Positions 15,936-23,946 of a stretch of 64,000 nucleotides of DNA are shown piece by piece. Source of the DNA: Runella sp. CRIBMP (GTDB lineage Bacteria > Bacteroidota > Bacteroidia > Cytophagales > Spirosomataceae). The stretch spans positions 62,001-126,000 of the forward strand of contig NZ_JAAAKZ010000006.1 in the NCBI RefSeq assembly GCF_009905605.1, written 5' to 3'. The notes under the pieces are model-generated. The model was not told the origin of the DNA and did not search any database. It saw only the letters and a program-made list of their open reading frames with translations. The translations under genes were made by a program, and so were the position numbers. Positions within the stretch are counted from its first letter, which is position 1. The number at the start of each line of letters is the position of its first letter.

Positions 15936-16718
15936 CTACTTCGCCTGTGGGTACTGGCTTAAATCTGGTCGTTTGAAATCGGTAAAAATACTTTCGGGTA
16001 ATTTATCGAACACCATGATGTCGGTGAGGTCGCGGTCGCCACGCTCTCCGGAAATCAAGATTTTGCCGTGTTGCTTGTAGTCGGTCCACGGACGAATGAA
16101 GCCCGGCTTCTCAGCGTCAAACTTGGGATAATAAGCCCATTGCCACACCATTGGGTTTGTTTTCTTTACCCATACTTTGTATTTATTGTCGGGGGTGTTG
16201 CCTACCCCTTTAAAGGTCAATTGGAGTACATCGGCTTCTACGCCGTCCTGCGTTTTGTCTTCGCCGAGGTATTTGAGGGTTACGCCCGAATCCTTTAGTT
16301 TAAAAGGCATTAGGAGCCAATAACTGTCGTTTATCCAAGCACCTTTTCCGCTTTTTACATACTTGGCGGTCGAATCGGGAGCCGTTTGTTCTTGCCCGTA
16401 TTTAAACACGCGTCCTTTGTCGGTATTGATGTTTAAAAGAACGGTCTGGTCGTTATTGACATTGTCGATGCGCACGTTGCCAGTCCATTTGTCCCAAATC
16501 AGTTTTCGATTTCCGAAGAAATTCCAGGCGATGTAGCGCGTTTTATCCCAATTTTTGCGCCCTCCCATATTTTCCATCACTTGGTCGGCTATTTCGATGG
16601 CTTTGGCATCAGAGCCAGCGGCGTCGAAGCCAGCGGCGGGTGGGTTTTTCTGGGCAAAACACGCCGAAAATAATAGGAAAGCGAGCAAATTGAGCGTAAA
16701 TTGTTTCTTCATTGACAT
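15936..16718 (-). CDS. Secreted protein of unknown function, DUF6503/LolA-like
   Basis: A 260-residue protein with a signal peptide (FTLNLLAFLLFSACFAQ). The mature part opens with an IADQVMENMGGRKNWDKTRYIAWNF-type segment, then has many tryptophans and aromatic strands (LIWDKWTGNVRID, WVKKTNPMVWQWAYYPKF). This is reminiscent of the LolA-like half-barrel families seen as DUF6503 in Bacteroidota. I do not recognise a precise function. The location is periplasmic or outer membrane. It is divergent from the universal stress gene, and two FNR-type dyads lie in the shared promoter region. Confidence 0.6.
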   Translation of the reverse strand: MSMKKQFTLNLLAFLLFSACFAQKNPPAAGFDAAGSDAKAIEIADQVMENMGGRKNWDKTRYIAWNFFGNRKLIWDKWTGNVRIDNVNNDQTVLLNINTDKGRVFKYGQEQTAPDSTAKYVKSGKGAWINDSYWLLMPFKLKDSGVTLKYLGEDKTQDGVEADVLQLTFKGVGNTPDNKYKVWVKKTNPMVWQWAYYPKFDAEKPGFIRPWTDYKQHGKILISGERGDRDLTDIMVFDKLPESIFTDFKRPDLSQYPQAK

Positions 16719-16766
16719 ACATTTTTGACGTTAAAACGAGTTTTTTCAGTAGTTCTACCCAGAGGG

Positions 16767-16780
16767 GTGATTTTTATCAC
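16767..16780. promoter_or_regulatory. FNR-type dyad 1 in the usp divergent promoter
   Basis: GTGATTTTTATCAC fits TTGAT-N4-ATCAA in its core (TGA-N6-TCA). With flanks it is GGTGATttttATCACC. It is centred 22 bp from the second dyad, two helical turns. Confidence 0.5.
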
Positions 16781-16788
16781 CAAGGTAA

Positions 16789-16802
16789 CTGATTTTTGTC
16801 AT
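16789..16802. promoter_or_regulatory. FNR-type dyad 2 in the usp divergent promoter
   Basis: CTGATTTTTGTCAT keeps TGA-N6-TCA with one imperfect arm. It lies 57 nt before the chosen usp ATG at 16859. Confidence 0.4.
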
Positions 16803-16858
16803 ATAGTTTCACCTTTAAATAGCACAATTTTATGGCATCCAACCAACGTAGAAAAACA

Positions 16859-17701
16859 ATGAGAACAATTTTGGTACCCACGGACTTTTCTGACAACTCA
16901 CAAAAAGCGCTTGAATTTGCGCAAATAATTGCAGAAAGGTACGATGCGGGAATTTCATTGGTACATGCGTATCATCCGCCAATCATTGATCCTAACCTGC
17001 CGCCCGAAGCATTAGTTACGTTGGCGGAGCAGACGGAGAAAATTGACAGAGAAAAGCTAGAAGCGTGGGAAAAAGAATGTAGACAAGATGGATTTGCGTG
17101 TGAAAGTAAACTGGTATTTGGCTCGGCAGCAGATGTGATTTTGGACGAGGTCTTGGAGCAGAAGCCGATTTTGGTCGTCATGGGCCGCACGGGAAAAGGG
17201 GGCTGGCTCGATAAACTGATGGGCAGTGTAGCCACGAGTGTTTCGGCCAAGGCCGCGTGCCCGGTGTTGGTGTTGCCACCGCAGGCGCACACCAAAGACA
17301 TTAAGCGAATCGTGTACGCCACGGAGTTAGAGCGACCCGAAGAAAATGCCTTGGGTTTTGCCTTCAATTTAGCCGAACATTTTAATGCTGAATTGGACCT
17401 TGTAAAAGTAAATGCGTCTTTTGAAGTGAATGTGTTTGATGATGAGCAGTTTATCGGTGACATCAAAGCGGCATTTGGGGATAAAAAGTATACCCTCCAC
17501 GCCATCGACGAAGAGTCGGTTGTGGATGGATTGCAAAATTATGCCGACAAACACCATGCAGATTTGATTGTCATGGCTACCCGTAAGCGGGACTGGTTAT
17601 CGGGATTGATTAATCCAAGCCTCTCCAAAAAAATGGTGTTGGCGTCGCATATTCCGATTTTGATTTGTCATTTAGAACAAATGGAGACATTGGAGGCGTA
17701 A
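16859..17701 (+). CDS. Universal stress protein with two tandem Usp domains
   Basis: From ATG 16859 (MRTILVPTDFSDNSQKAL), 280 residues; the ATG at 16832 would add nine residues before the usual Usp start. The first Usp domain spans about residues 1-145 and has the nucleotide-binding glycines VMGRTGKGGWLDKLMGSVATSV. The second is shorter and more divergent (IVMATRKRDWLSGLINPSLSKKM). Such two-domain stress proteins bind ATP and are often induced by stress or low oxygen. The two FNR-type dyads upstream fit that. It ends at a hairpin shared with the sensor-half gene on the opposite strand. Confidence 0.9.
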   Translation: MRTILVPTDFSDNSQKALEFAQIIAERYDAGISLVHAYHPPIIDPNLPPEALVTLAEQTEKIDREKLEAWEKECRQDGFACESKLVFGSAADVILDEVLEQKPILVVMGRTGKGGWLDKLMGSVATSVSAKAACPVLVLPPQAHTKDIKRIVYATELERPEENALGFAFNLAEHFNAELDLVKVNASFEVNVFDDEQFIGDIKAAFGDKKYTLHAIDEESVVDGLQNYADKHHADLIVMATRKRDWLSGLINPSLSKKMVLASHIPILICHLEQMETLEA

Positions 17702-17755
17702 CAAATTTGCCTTATAAAAATATTAAAAATCTTGCGAGAATGGGTTGTTTAGAGT

Positions 17756-17783
17756 ACACCTGGGCCTGTTTTGGCCCAGGTGT
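17756..17783. terminator. Bidirectional terminator between usp and the sensor-half operon
   Basis: An 11-bp GC-rich perfect stem ACACCTGGGCC/GGCCCAGGTGT with loop TGTTTT, between the convergent stops at 17701 and 17802. Confidence 0.8.
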
Positions 17784-17801
17784 CTTTGTGTTTGGAGGAG
17801 G

Positions 17802-18578
17802 CTAAAAATCGCCCGAATAAAAAGGGCTGAATACATAATAGCTCGAATCGCGTTTCAGCCGGTTGGGTGCCCGATCAATCCAAATGACATAATCGGTTTC
17901 GTTGGGTTTGCGGGTGGAGGCTTGAATCATTTTTAATTCAGGAACTGACTTTTGATTATTCCGGTACTCCTCGGCAACACCATATAAATTTTCTTTTGAG
18001 GCGCGCTTGTGCGCATATACTTGGGCTACCTGCCTGATGTGCACGTTCTCTAGTTCTTCCAATGAGACTTGCTTGCCATCCACAAATACCGTCACGCTTT
18101 TCTTGTATTCATCGTAAAGAGCTAATTGATGATTAGCCCGAACGTAGAGCATAGTGTTTTTTCGTTTAAAAAAACTTGCTTCCATGAGTTGATTCATGTC
18201 GCCCGTCCAAGTGTAGGAGGTATGTTTATTCGAATTCTCAATTTTAACCCTACCCACCAGCTGGCCTTGTTTGTAGTTTTCAAAGATGACAGTATCCCCT
18301 GAGTGAGAGGTTGTGCTGACAGTCATTTGGTCAATGCTTGGCCTCTGGCTTTTATCATTTTTAATAACGGCTTCTTTCTCTGGCTCCGATTGCAGCAGTG
18401 GCTGACACATCGCCGTTAAAAACAACAATAAACTCAGGACAATATACCGCCAACTGCTTCGCCAAGTGGATTGACGGTTCATCATCTCAATACGACTATG
18501 TAACCTTGATTTATTTGAATGCACCTCGCCGAAGTGGTTGGTGAAGGTGAAATGTGTGGGATCAGTGAGGGTTTTCAT
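17802..18578 (-). CDS. Stand-alone M56-type juxtamembrane and sensor module, diverged copy
   Basis: A 258-residue protein, last gene of the BlaI-M56 operon. It begins MKTLTDPTHFTFTNHFGEV and reaches RIEMMNR by residue 35, the same block that follows the peptidase domain in the neighbouring M56 protein (19511-21406). One transmembrane helix (YIVLSLLLFLTAMC) comes next, then a periplasmic domain ending in a plug-like segment with FVDGKQVSLEELENVHIRQV and ENLYG. No HExxH is present, so it cannot be a peptidase. It starts 12 nt after the stop of its paralog. It may be a sensor, decoy or substrate of the protease; this is inference. Confidence 0.75.
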   Translation of the reverse strand: MKTLTDPTHFTFTNHFGEVHSNKSRLHSRIEMMNRQSTWRSSWRYIVLSLLLFLTAMCQPLLQSEPEKEAVIKNDKSQRPSIDQMTVSTTSHSGDTVIFENYKQGQLVGRVKIENSNKHTSYTWTGDMNQLMEASFFKRKNTMLYVRANHQLALYDEYKKSVTVFVDGKQVSLEELENVHIRQVAQVYAHKRASKENLYGVAEEYRNNQKSVPELKMIQASTRKPNETDYVIWIDRAPNRLKRDSSYYVFSPFYSGDF

Positions 18579-18590
18579 GGCTATTTGAAT

Positions 18591-19514
18591 TTAAAGATTA
18601 GTATGAACAAGTACATACGTCTTCTTGGCATAATCTTTCTTTTCATCATAGATGTCGAAGATGAATGCATCTTTTATCGTTTTTGGGTCTAATTGAGCTA
18701 AATCTTCATTGGCAATCGGGTGTCGGTTAACTCGTGTAATTGCACTGGGATGTTTTAATGCTTCTTTCAATATTTCTGCGCCTGAAAGTCTATCTTTCCA
18801 AACGGAGGTAGATTTTCCCAATAACACTCTAAAGAACGGCGATTGGTTTTCAGGAAAAGAAGTGACAGTTAGATATTGAATATTTTCCCAAAATGTCCCT
18901 ATTTGAATCTGCTTCTCCCTCAATTCATATTCAAGGGCATTTTCATTATAGGCTTTTTCTGCCTCTGCGCGGTCTTCCAGCACCACTTTCTGTAAGTCAG
19001 CCAAAGGGGATTTCCTGATATAATGAATGATTTTGTTTGTCTTGAGATCCAATTTTAGAAAATCACCCATTATAGGTCGAAGTGAATACGGGTTTCCGTA
19101 GTGCGAAGAACCTGCACTTTTCTCTGTACTTTGGCGAGTTTCCATTCGTTGGACATACAATTGCAAAGGGTCTAATTGATAAGATGTTACTTCAAACGTT
19201 CCACCATGCGCCTCGATAGCTTCCTGTATTTTCGTCAAATCTTTCATTGTAATTTTGGGCGTAATAACCCACTCAATGGCATCATCTGTTTGAATTAAAT
19301 ACTTTGTTTGGTTATTGGCGATAAGGTAAGGCTTTGAAAATGAGAATACTATAAAGAGTACAGGCACGAATAGGAAGTACTTGCCGACCGTCTTCCAAGT
19401 CTTATGTGGTTTATTCATCATCTCAATGCGCGTTTTCAACAGTGATTTATTGAAATGCGGTCCACCAAAGTGGTTGGTAAAGGTGAAATGGTCTGGATTA
19501 GTAAGGGTTTTCAT
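18591..19514 (-). CDS. Stand-alone M56-type juxtamembrane and sensor module
   Basis: A 307-residue protein that starts MKTLTNPDHFTFTNHFGGP, continues NKSLLKTRIEMMNK, and has a transmembrane segment (VGKYFLFVPVLFIVFSFSKPY). All of this closely repeats residues 263-310 of the M56 protein. The homology continues into the periplasm: TKYLIQTDDAIEWVITPKIT here against TKYVIYKDNKLHWVVTPTMT in M56, and QLDPLQLYV against DYDPISHYL. It has no peptidase domain. Its ATG overlaps the M56 stop by 4 nt (ATGA), showing translational coupling. It looks like a tandem partial duplication retained as a gene. Confidence 0.8.
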   Translation of the reverse strand: MKTLTNPDHFTFTNHFGGPHFNKSLLKTRIEMMNKPHKTWKTVGKYFLFVPVLFIVFSFSKPYLIANNQTKYLIQTDDAIEWVITPKITMKDLTKIQEAIEAHGGTFEVTSYQLDPLQLYVQRMETRQSTEKSAGSSHYGNPYSLRPIMGDFLKLDLKTNKIIHYIRKSPLADLQKVVLEDRAEAEKAYNENALEYELREKQIQIGTFWENIQYLTVTSFPENQSPFFRVLLGKSTSVWKDRLSGAEILKEALKHPSAITRVNRHPIANEDLAQLDPKTIKDAFIFDIYDEKKDYAKKTYVLVHTNL

Positions 19515-21406
19515 GGCTTATTAGATTCTTTTGTGAAAATTATCATCGTTCGATGGGCTGATTTGCGTGTGGAGTCTGTATAAAATGCGTAAGAAACTAC
19601 ATAACGAATTTCATCAATGATTAACTTTTCTGCTTCTTGATATGTACTTGGTTGATTATTAATGAAAAACTCGGAGGATTTATAGAGATTCTCAATGCGC
19701 AGTTGCCTTTCTTCAAAATAAATACGATTGCGAGCACCCATTTGGCAGAGATATTGGAGAGCGTTTGGGCTGAATTTGGCTATCCCATTTGGGGTTTTTA
19801 AAGGGCTGGAATAAAATTTATTGGTACTACCTCTCCATTGAGACTCATAGTTTCTCAATTCGAGTTCAATTTTACGACTTTCTGCTTCCAATTCGGCTTT
19901 ACGATATTCCCTAGAATGACTTGCAAGCCATTTATCCACTTTTTCTTTGTCCGCTGATACAACCGAACTGAATTGGTGATCAAATGAAGTTTTATTTATT
20001 TCAGCCCTACCACCTTCAATGGCTACCCAGCCCCCAAAAGCAGTAATGGGTTCTTGCTTTGCCCCCGAAACATTGGTATAACAATCTTCACCATCTTTCA
20101 AAAAAGAGGTTTTCAGGTGAATGCCTGATAAATAATGACTTATGGGGTCGTAATCGGTCTTTTTTACGTAAAATGTAGCACCTACTTTTTCAAATTCTTC
20201 ATGGATAGCAAGAAAATCTTCAAAGGTCATAGTGGGGGTAACGACCCAATGCAGTTTGTTATCCTTGTATATTACATACTTGGTTTGCGAGACTAAAGTG
20301 TCTTTTGATGATGAATTGACTGAGACAACGGTTTCCTTCTCAGGTTTGGGGGGGGCTTCAAGTACAAAGTCATTAAGCTGCGTCAAAGGAGGATTTTGTC
20401 TTTCAAAAACTACCTTCAATTCTGGCACTTCCTTCACAATCTTCGCCGCTATTTCAGCCCGATAGGGTTTTGTAAAAGCCGCACAAACCCACAACATTGC
20501 CACAAAAAGGAAATATTTCCCCACGCCCATCCACTTGGATTTTGACTTGTTCATCATCTCAATGCGCGTTTTCAACAGTGATTTATTGAAATGCGGTACG
20601 CCAAAGTGGTTGGTAAAAGTCTGTTTATCGGCCGAGAGTGTAGTGCGAAGCAAATGGTATTGATACGATTTCTTTTCAATACCGCTGTCCAACACCGCGC
20701 GGTCGGTGATGAATTCGAGCGTTTCCTGCACCAGTCGCTGATGCCACCATGCAAAGGGATTGAACCAAAACACAATCTTTAGCACCTCGGCCGTGAGCAT
20801 GTCGATGCTGTGGAGTTGGTGCGCGTGTACACATTCGTGCGCCCACACCTGCGCCCATTCGTCGTCGTTGTGGTGGGTAGGATTGTAAAAAATACGGTTG
20901 AAAAACGAAAAAGGTGACGTAATTTTATCATTCTCAATCAAGTATACACCGTCTTCGGTTTCGTATTGGGTACTGCCGTGTTGCAGTCGCCAGAGAGCTC
21001 CCAGCTGAATCAGTAATTTCAGCACTAACAAACCTGCCACTACGCCATACACAATGCCGATCCAATCCCATACCGAAAGCGATGAATCTTCCAAAACTGC
21101 GCTTGGCACCGTCGTTGCCTGAGGACTGGGAGCAATGAATGGCTCCGATTTTGTCACCTTTGGTACTGGACTAGCCGGCTTGGGTGGCAAAACGACGGCT
21201 ACGGCTTGGGCGGGGGCATTGGGCACCCATTCCAAATCGGGGAGGGGAATGATGGGCAACAACAAGGTGGCCGCCACATTGATCCATAACAACCACCGGT
21301 TGACCTGCAAAAAAGTCTCACGTTTTACCAGCCAAGCGTAGGCGGTGGTTAAAATGGCCAATACCAAACTGGCTTTCAGGAGATAGGAAAGGAGTTCGTA
21401 GTTCAT
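19511..21406 (-). CDS. BlaR1-like M56-family membrane zinc protease with sensor tail
   Basis: A 631-residue integral membrane protein. Transmembrane helices lie at about residues 5-22, 35-52 and 113-131. The cytoplasmic zinc-protease domain has HExxH as H190-E-C-V-H194 and the downstream FITDRAVLDSG region. Then come the juxtamembrane block TFTNHFGVPHFNKSLLKTR (from residue 263), a fourth helix (GKYFLFVAMLWVCAAF) and a long periplasmic domain to the end. In BlaR1/MecR1 systems such proteases cleave the BlaI-type repressor once the sensor binds its ligand. The sensor is not a penicillin-binding domain, so the signal is unknown. It follows blaI by 24 nt. Confidence 0.88.
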   Translation of the reverse strand: MNYELLSYLLKASLVLAILTTAYAWLVKRETFLQVNRWLLWINVAATLLLPIIPLPDLEWVPNAPAQAVAVVLPPKPASPVPKVTKSEPFIAPSPQATTVPSAVLEDSSLSVWDWIGIVYGVVAGLLVLKLLIQLGALWRLQHGSTQYETEDGVYLIENDKITSPFSFFNRIFYNPTHHNDDEWAQVWAHECVHAHQLHSIDMLTAEVLKIVFWFNPFAWWHQRLVQETLEFITDRAVLDSGIEKKSYQYHLLRTTLSADKQTFTNHFGVPHFNKSLLKTRIEMMNKSKSKWMGVGKYFLFVAMLWVCAAFTKPYRAEIAAKIVKEVPELKVVFERQNPPLTQLNDFVLEAPPKPEKETVVSVNSSSKDTLVSQTKYVIYKDNKLHWVVTPTMTFEDFLAIHEEFEKVGATFYVKKTDYDPISHYLSGIHLKTSFLKDGEDCYTNVSGAKQEPITAFGGWVAIEGGRAEINKTSFDHQFSSVVSADKEKVDKWLASHSREYRKAELEAESRKIELELRNYESQWRGSTNKFYSSPLKTPNGIAKFSPNALQYLCQMGARNRIYFEERQLRIENLYKSSEFFINNQPSTYQEAEKLIIDEIRYVVSYAFYTDSTRKSAHRTMIIFTKESNKP

Positions 21407-21430
21407 GGTGAAGCGTTAATAGGTTTTCTG

Positions 21431-21793
21431 TTATTCGTTTTGTTCAATCATACGCAGGATTTCCCGCAGTTCATCGGCACTTACTTTGTCGTTTTGGGCA
21501 AAATAAGACACCAGATTTTTGTAAGAGTTGTCAAAGTAGTCGCCAACCAATTTGTTGATAACGAACTGGTTCTGGTATTCTTCTTTGCTGATAAGCGGGA
21601 AATATTCATGCGTATTCCCGAACGAACGATGATGTACATACCCCTTTTCTTCGAGATTACGGATGATGGTCGAAACCGTGTTGTAATGCAGCGGCGGGTT
21701 GGTAAAATAAGGCAATAGGTCTTTCACAAAAGCACTTTCGGCTTTCCAGAGCGCCTGCATGATTTCCTCTTCTTTGTTGGTGAGCTTTTCCAT
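21431..21793 (-). CDS. BlaI/MecI/CopY-family transcriptional repressor
   Basis: A 120-residue winged-helix repressor with the canonical start MEKLTNKEEEIMQALWKAE, helix ending PLHYNTVSTIIRNLEEKGYVHH, and a C-terminal dimerisation region (LVGDYFDNSYKNLVSYFAQ). It represses its own operon until an M56 protease cleaves it. That role is established for the family and inferred here. Two BlaI-type dyads overlap its promoter. The start codon lies only 4 nt after the -7 element, so the transcript may be leaderless. First gene of the operon ending at 17802. Confidence 0.93.
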   Translation of the reverse strand: MEKLTNKEEEIMQALWKAESAFVKDLLPYFTNPPLHYNTVSTIIRNLEEKGYVHHRSFGNTHEYFPLISKEEYQNQFVINKLVGDYFDNSYKNLVSYFAQNDKVSADELREILRMIEQNE

Positions 21794-21797
21794 AAAA

Positions 21798-21828
21798 CAA
21801 ACATATAACTATATTTATAGTTTACAAA
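21798..21828 (-). promoter_or_regulatory. Bacteroidota-type promoter of the blaI operon
   Basis: On the minus strand, -33 TTTG (plus 21825-21828, CAAA) and -7 TATGTTTG (plus 21798-21805) are spaced by exactly 19 nt, a full match to the consensus. The predicted start point falls at about 21790-21794, at or beside the blaI ATG (21793). Confidence 0.75.
21807..21822. promoter_or_regulatory. BlaI-type operator 1
   Basis: AACTATATTTATAGTT is a palindrome (AACTATA/TATAGTT) filling the spacer between the -33 and -7 elements, so bound repressor would block RNA polymerase. Confidence 0.7.
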
Positions 21829-21842
21829 CTATTTTTATAGTT
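21827..21842. promoter_or_regulatory. BlaI-type operator 2
   Basis: AACTATTTTTATAGTT repeats the operator 20 bp upstream (centre to centre) and overlaps the -33 element. Confidence 0.65.
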
Positions 21843-21932
21843 TTATTTTCAAGTATTGTTTTCTGAACCATTTTTGTCAATTTTGGTTAGAATTACGTGT
21901 TACTACAGTTGTTCACCTTATCACATTCAAAA

Positions 21933-22775
21933 ATGAAAAAACTGATTCTCGTTGGGGCGATGTTTGCCATGCAAGCGTTTACCCCTCGTCCGCTGGAAGC
22001 GCCCATCCCATTGTGCCAAACCTCGGAGCACGACATGGCTATGCTGGGAGCTGATCCTGCTTTCCAGATGCTTCACGAAGCGCCGTTGCCTTTTCATTAC
22101 GCGGGTAAAGGTGAGATGATTACCTTCGCAACTTCTGACGGCAAACCTGCGTCGGCGTTTTTTATCAAATCAGCAAAGAAATCGGATAAGTGGCTTTTCG
22201 TTTATCAAGAATGGTGGGGCCTGAACGACCACATCAAAAAAGAAGCTGAAACCTTCTATAATGACCTCGGCGACGTAAACGTACTGGCCCTTGATATGTA
22301 CGACGGACAAGTGGGTACCACGCCGCAAGAAGCGGGTAAAATCATGCAATCAACGCCCAAAGAGCGCTTGGAGGCAATCATGAAGGGTGGTATTGCCTAC
22401 GCAGGAAAAGACGCAAAAATTGCGAGTGTGGGCTGGTGCTTTGGCGGAATGCTTTCGTTGCAATCGGCCTTGCTAGAAGGAAAGCAGGCGGTGGGTTGCG
22501 TGATGTACTACGGTCGTCCTGAGCAAGATGTGGAAAAACTTAAGACCTTGAACGTGGACGTATTGGGTATTTTTGGTAGCCAAGACCAAGGGATTCCACC
22601 GGCTACGGTTGCGAAATTTGAAGAAAATATGAAAACGGCGGGTAAGCAGGTCACGATCAAGATGTACGATGCTGTACACGGTTTTGCCAATCCAAGCAAT
22701 CCCAAGCACGACCCAACCGCTACCGCCGATGCGTACAAAAACGCTTTGGGGTATTTGAAAAAGAAATTGAGTTGA
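21933..22775 (+). CDS. Secreted dienelactone hydrolase-family protein
   Basis: A 280-residue protein from ATG 21933, whose signal peptide is MKKLILVGAMFAMQAF; an upstream in-frame ATT/TTG start is less likely. The dienelactone hydrolase fold shows the nucleophilic cysteine in GWCFGG (around residue 171), the aspartate in GSQDQG and the histidine in DAVHGF. The segment QEWWGLNDHIK is typical of the family. Family members hydrolyse dienelactone or other carboxylic esters. The natural substrate here is not known. It is divergent from blaI and may share its control region, but no regulated promoter of its own is clear. Confidence 0.82.
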   Translation: MKKLILVGAMFAMQAFTPRPLEAPIPLCQTSEHDMAMLGADPAFQMLHEAPLPFHYAGKGEMITFATSDGKPASAFFIKSAKKSDKWLFVYQEWWGLNDHIKKEAETFYNDLGDVNVLALDMYDGQVGTTPQEAGKIMQSTPKERLEAIMKGGIAYAGKDAKIASVGWCFGGMLSLQSALLEGKQAVGCVMYYGRPEQDVEKLKTLNVDVLGIFGSQDQGIPPATVAKFEENMKTAGKQVTIKMYDAVHGFANPSNPKHDPTATADAYKNALGYLKKKLS

Positions 22776-23166
22776 TTGACGTAGGGGCGGGCCTTGCGTC
22801 CGCCCATTTTTTGTCACCTTCGCTGTAACTGAGCAGACGCAAGCGGCCGCCGCTGCGGGCCTGCCCCTACGATATTCCGTTTTACATTTTTTATTTTTCT
22901 GTTTTGCGGTTCACAAAAAAGAAGCGCGCTGCGTGCCTGCCCCTACGGTATTCCTTTTTATATTTATCATTTTTGGGTTCTTCTGTTTTGCGGTTCGTAA
23001 AAAGGCCTGCCCCCACATTTTTATCAATTGTTCCCAACTTTTCCTTATTTAGAATTGTTATCAAATATCATAAGGGTTATTTGAACTCTTTGTTGTAATT
23101 TTGCAGACTTTTTCTGATATACTTCGGAGGTTTGCTCCGTCCTGAACAAGATAACATACACGTATT
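22776..23166. repeat. Intergenic cluster of GTAGGGGCAGGC-type repeats
   Basis: This 391-bp gap holds no gene. It contains arms GTAGGGGCGGGC (22781-22792) and GCCTGCCCCTAC (22859-22870), then two further copies of the latter at 22935 and 23005 (last one with a C-for-T change). Copies 1 and 2 are followed by TATTCC and later TCTGTTTTGCGGTTC, so about 76 bp is imperfectly tandemly repeated. Related arms occur at 37808 and near 56220. The sufC promoter region lies at the right end. Confidence 0.7.
23096..23103 (+). promoter_or_regulatory. -7 element TAATTTTG before sufC
   Basis: Matches TAnnTTTG and is followed by CAGAC, as at two other sites in the window. No -33 TTTG sits at the usual distance. 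ATG 23167 is 63 nt downstream. Confidence 0.45.
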
Positions 23167-23922
23167 ATGCTTACAATTACGGATTTACAAGCGTCGGTTG
23201 ACGATAAAGCGATTTTGAAAGGAATCAATTTGGAAATCAAACCTGGCGAAGTCCACGCAATAATGGGCCCCAACGGCTCGGGCAAAAGTACCCTCGCATC
23301 GGTATTGGCGGGGCGCGAAGAATATGAAGTAACGGGAGGAAGTGTTGAATTTGAAGGGCAGGATTTGCTCGAAATGTCGCCCGAAGAGCGCGCTGCGGCG
23401 GGAATCTTTTTGGCGTTTCAGTACCCTGTCGAAATTCCGGGCGTCACGACCATCAACTTCTTGAAGACCGCGCTCAACGAAATCCGCAAATCACGCGGGG
23501 AAGCGCCTTTGGACGCGGCGCAGTTTTTGAAACTCATGCGTGAAAAGGCCAAAATCGTTAACATCGACGATGCGTTGCTGAAACGCTCATTGAACGAAGG
23601 CTTTTCGGGTGGTGAGAAAAAACGCAACGAAATCTTCCAAATGGCCATGTTGGAGCCTAAATTGGCGATTCTCGACGAAACCGATTCGGGATTGGATATT
23701 GATGCTTTACGGATTGTAGCTGAGGGAGTTAATAAACTTCGTTCGCCTGAGCGTGCGGTCATCGTCGTAACCCACTACCAACGTTTGCTTGACTACATCG
23801 TTCCCGATTACGTACACGTATTGTACAAAGGTCGTATTGTAAAATCGGGCTCGAAAGAACTCGCCTTTGAACTCGAAGAAAAGGGTTACGATTGGATCAA
23901 AGCCGAAGTGGCAGCGTTGTAG
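23167..23922 (+). CDS. sufC: SufC, Fe-S cluster assembly ABC ATPase
   Basis: A 251-residue ABC ATPase. Walker A is GPNGSGKSTLAS (about residues 36-47), the SufC-typical signature is EGFSGGEKKRNEIFQM, and Walker B is PKLAILDETDSGLDIDAL, with the switch histidine in VVTHYQRLL. It powers the SufBCD scaffold for iron-sulfur cluster assembly in the cytoplasm. sufB, usually just upstream in this phylum, is not in the window. sufD follows after an inserted toxin-antitoxin pair. Confidence 0.97.
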   Translation: MLTITDLQASVDDKAILKGINLEIKPGEVHAIMGPNGSGKSTLASVLAGREEYEVTGGSVEFEGQDLLEMSPEERAAAGIFLAFQYPVEIPGVTTINFLKTALNEIRKSRGEAPLDAAQFLKLMREKAKIVNIDDALLKRSLNEGFSGGEKKRNEIFQMAMLEPKLAILDETDSGLDIDALRIVAEGVNKLRSPERAVIVVTHYQRLLDYIVPDYVHVLYKGRIVKSGSKELAFELEEKGYDWIKAEVAAL

Positions 23923-23946
23923 TTTACAAATAAAAAACTTTGACTC

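Noticed and set aside
19511-21406. The M56 protein as a classical beta-lactam sensor BlaR1
   Set aside because: The periplasmic domain lacks the penicillin-binding serine motifs (SxxK, SxN, KTG), so beta-lactam sensing is unlikely.
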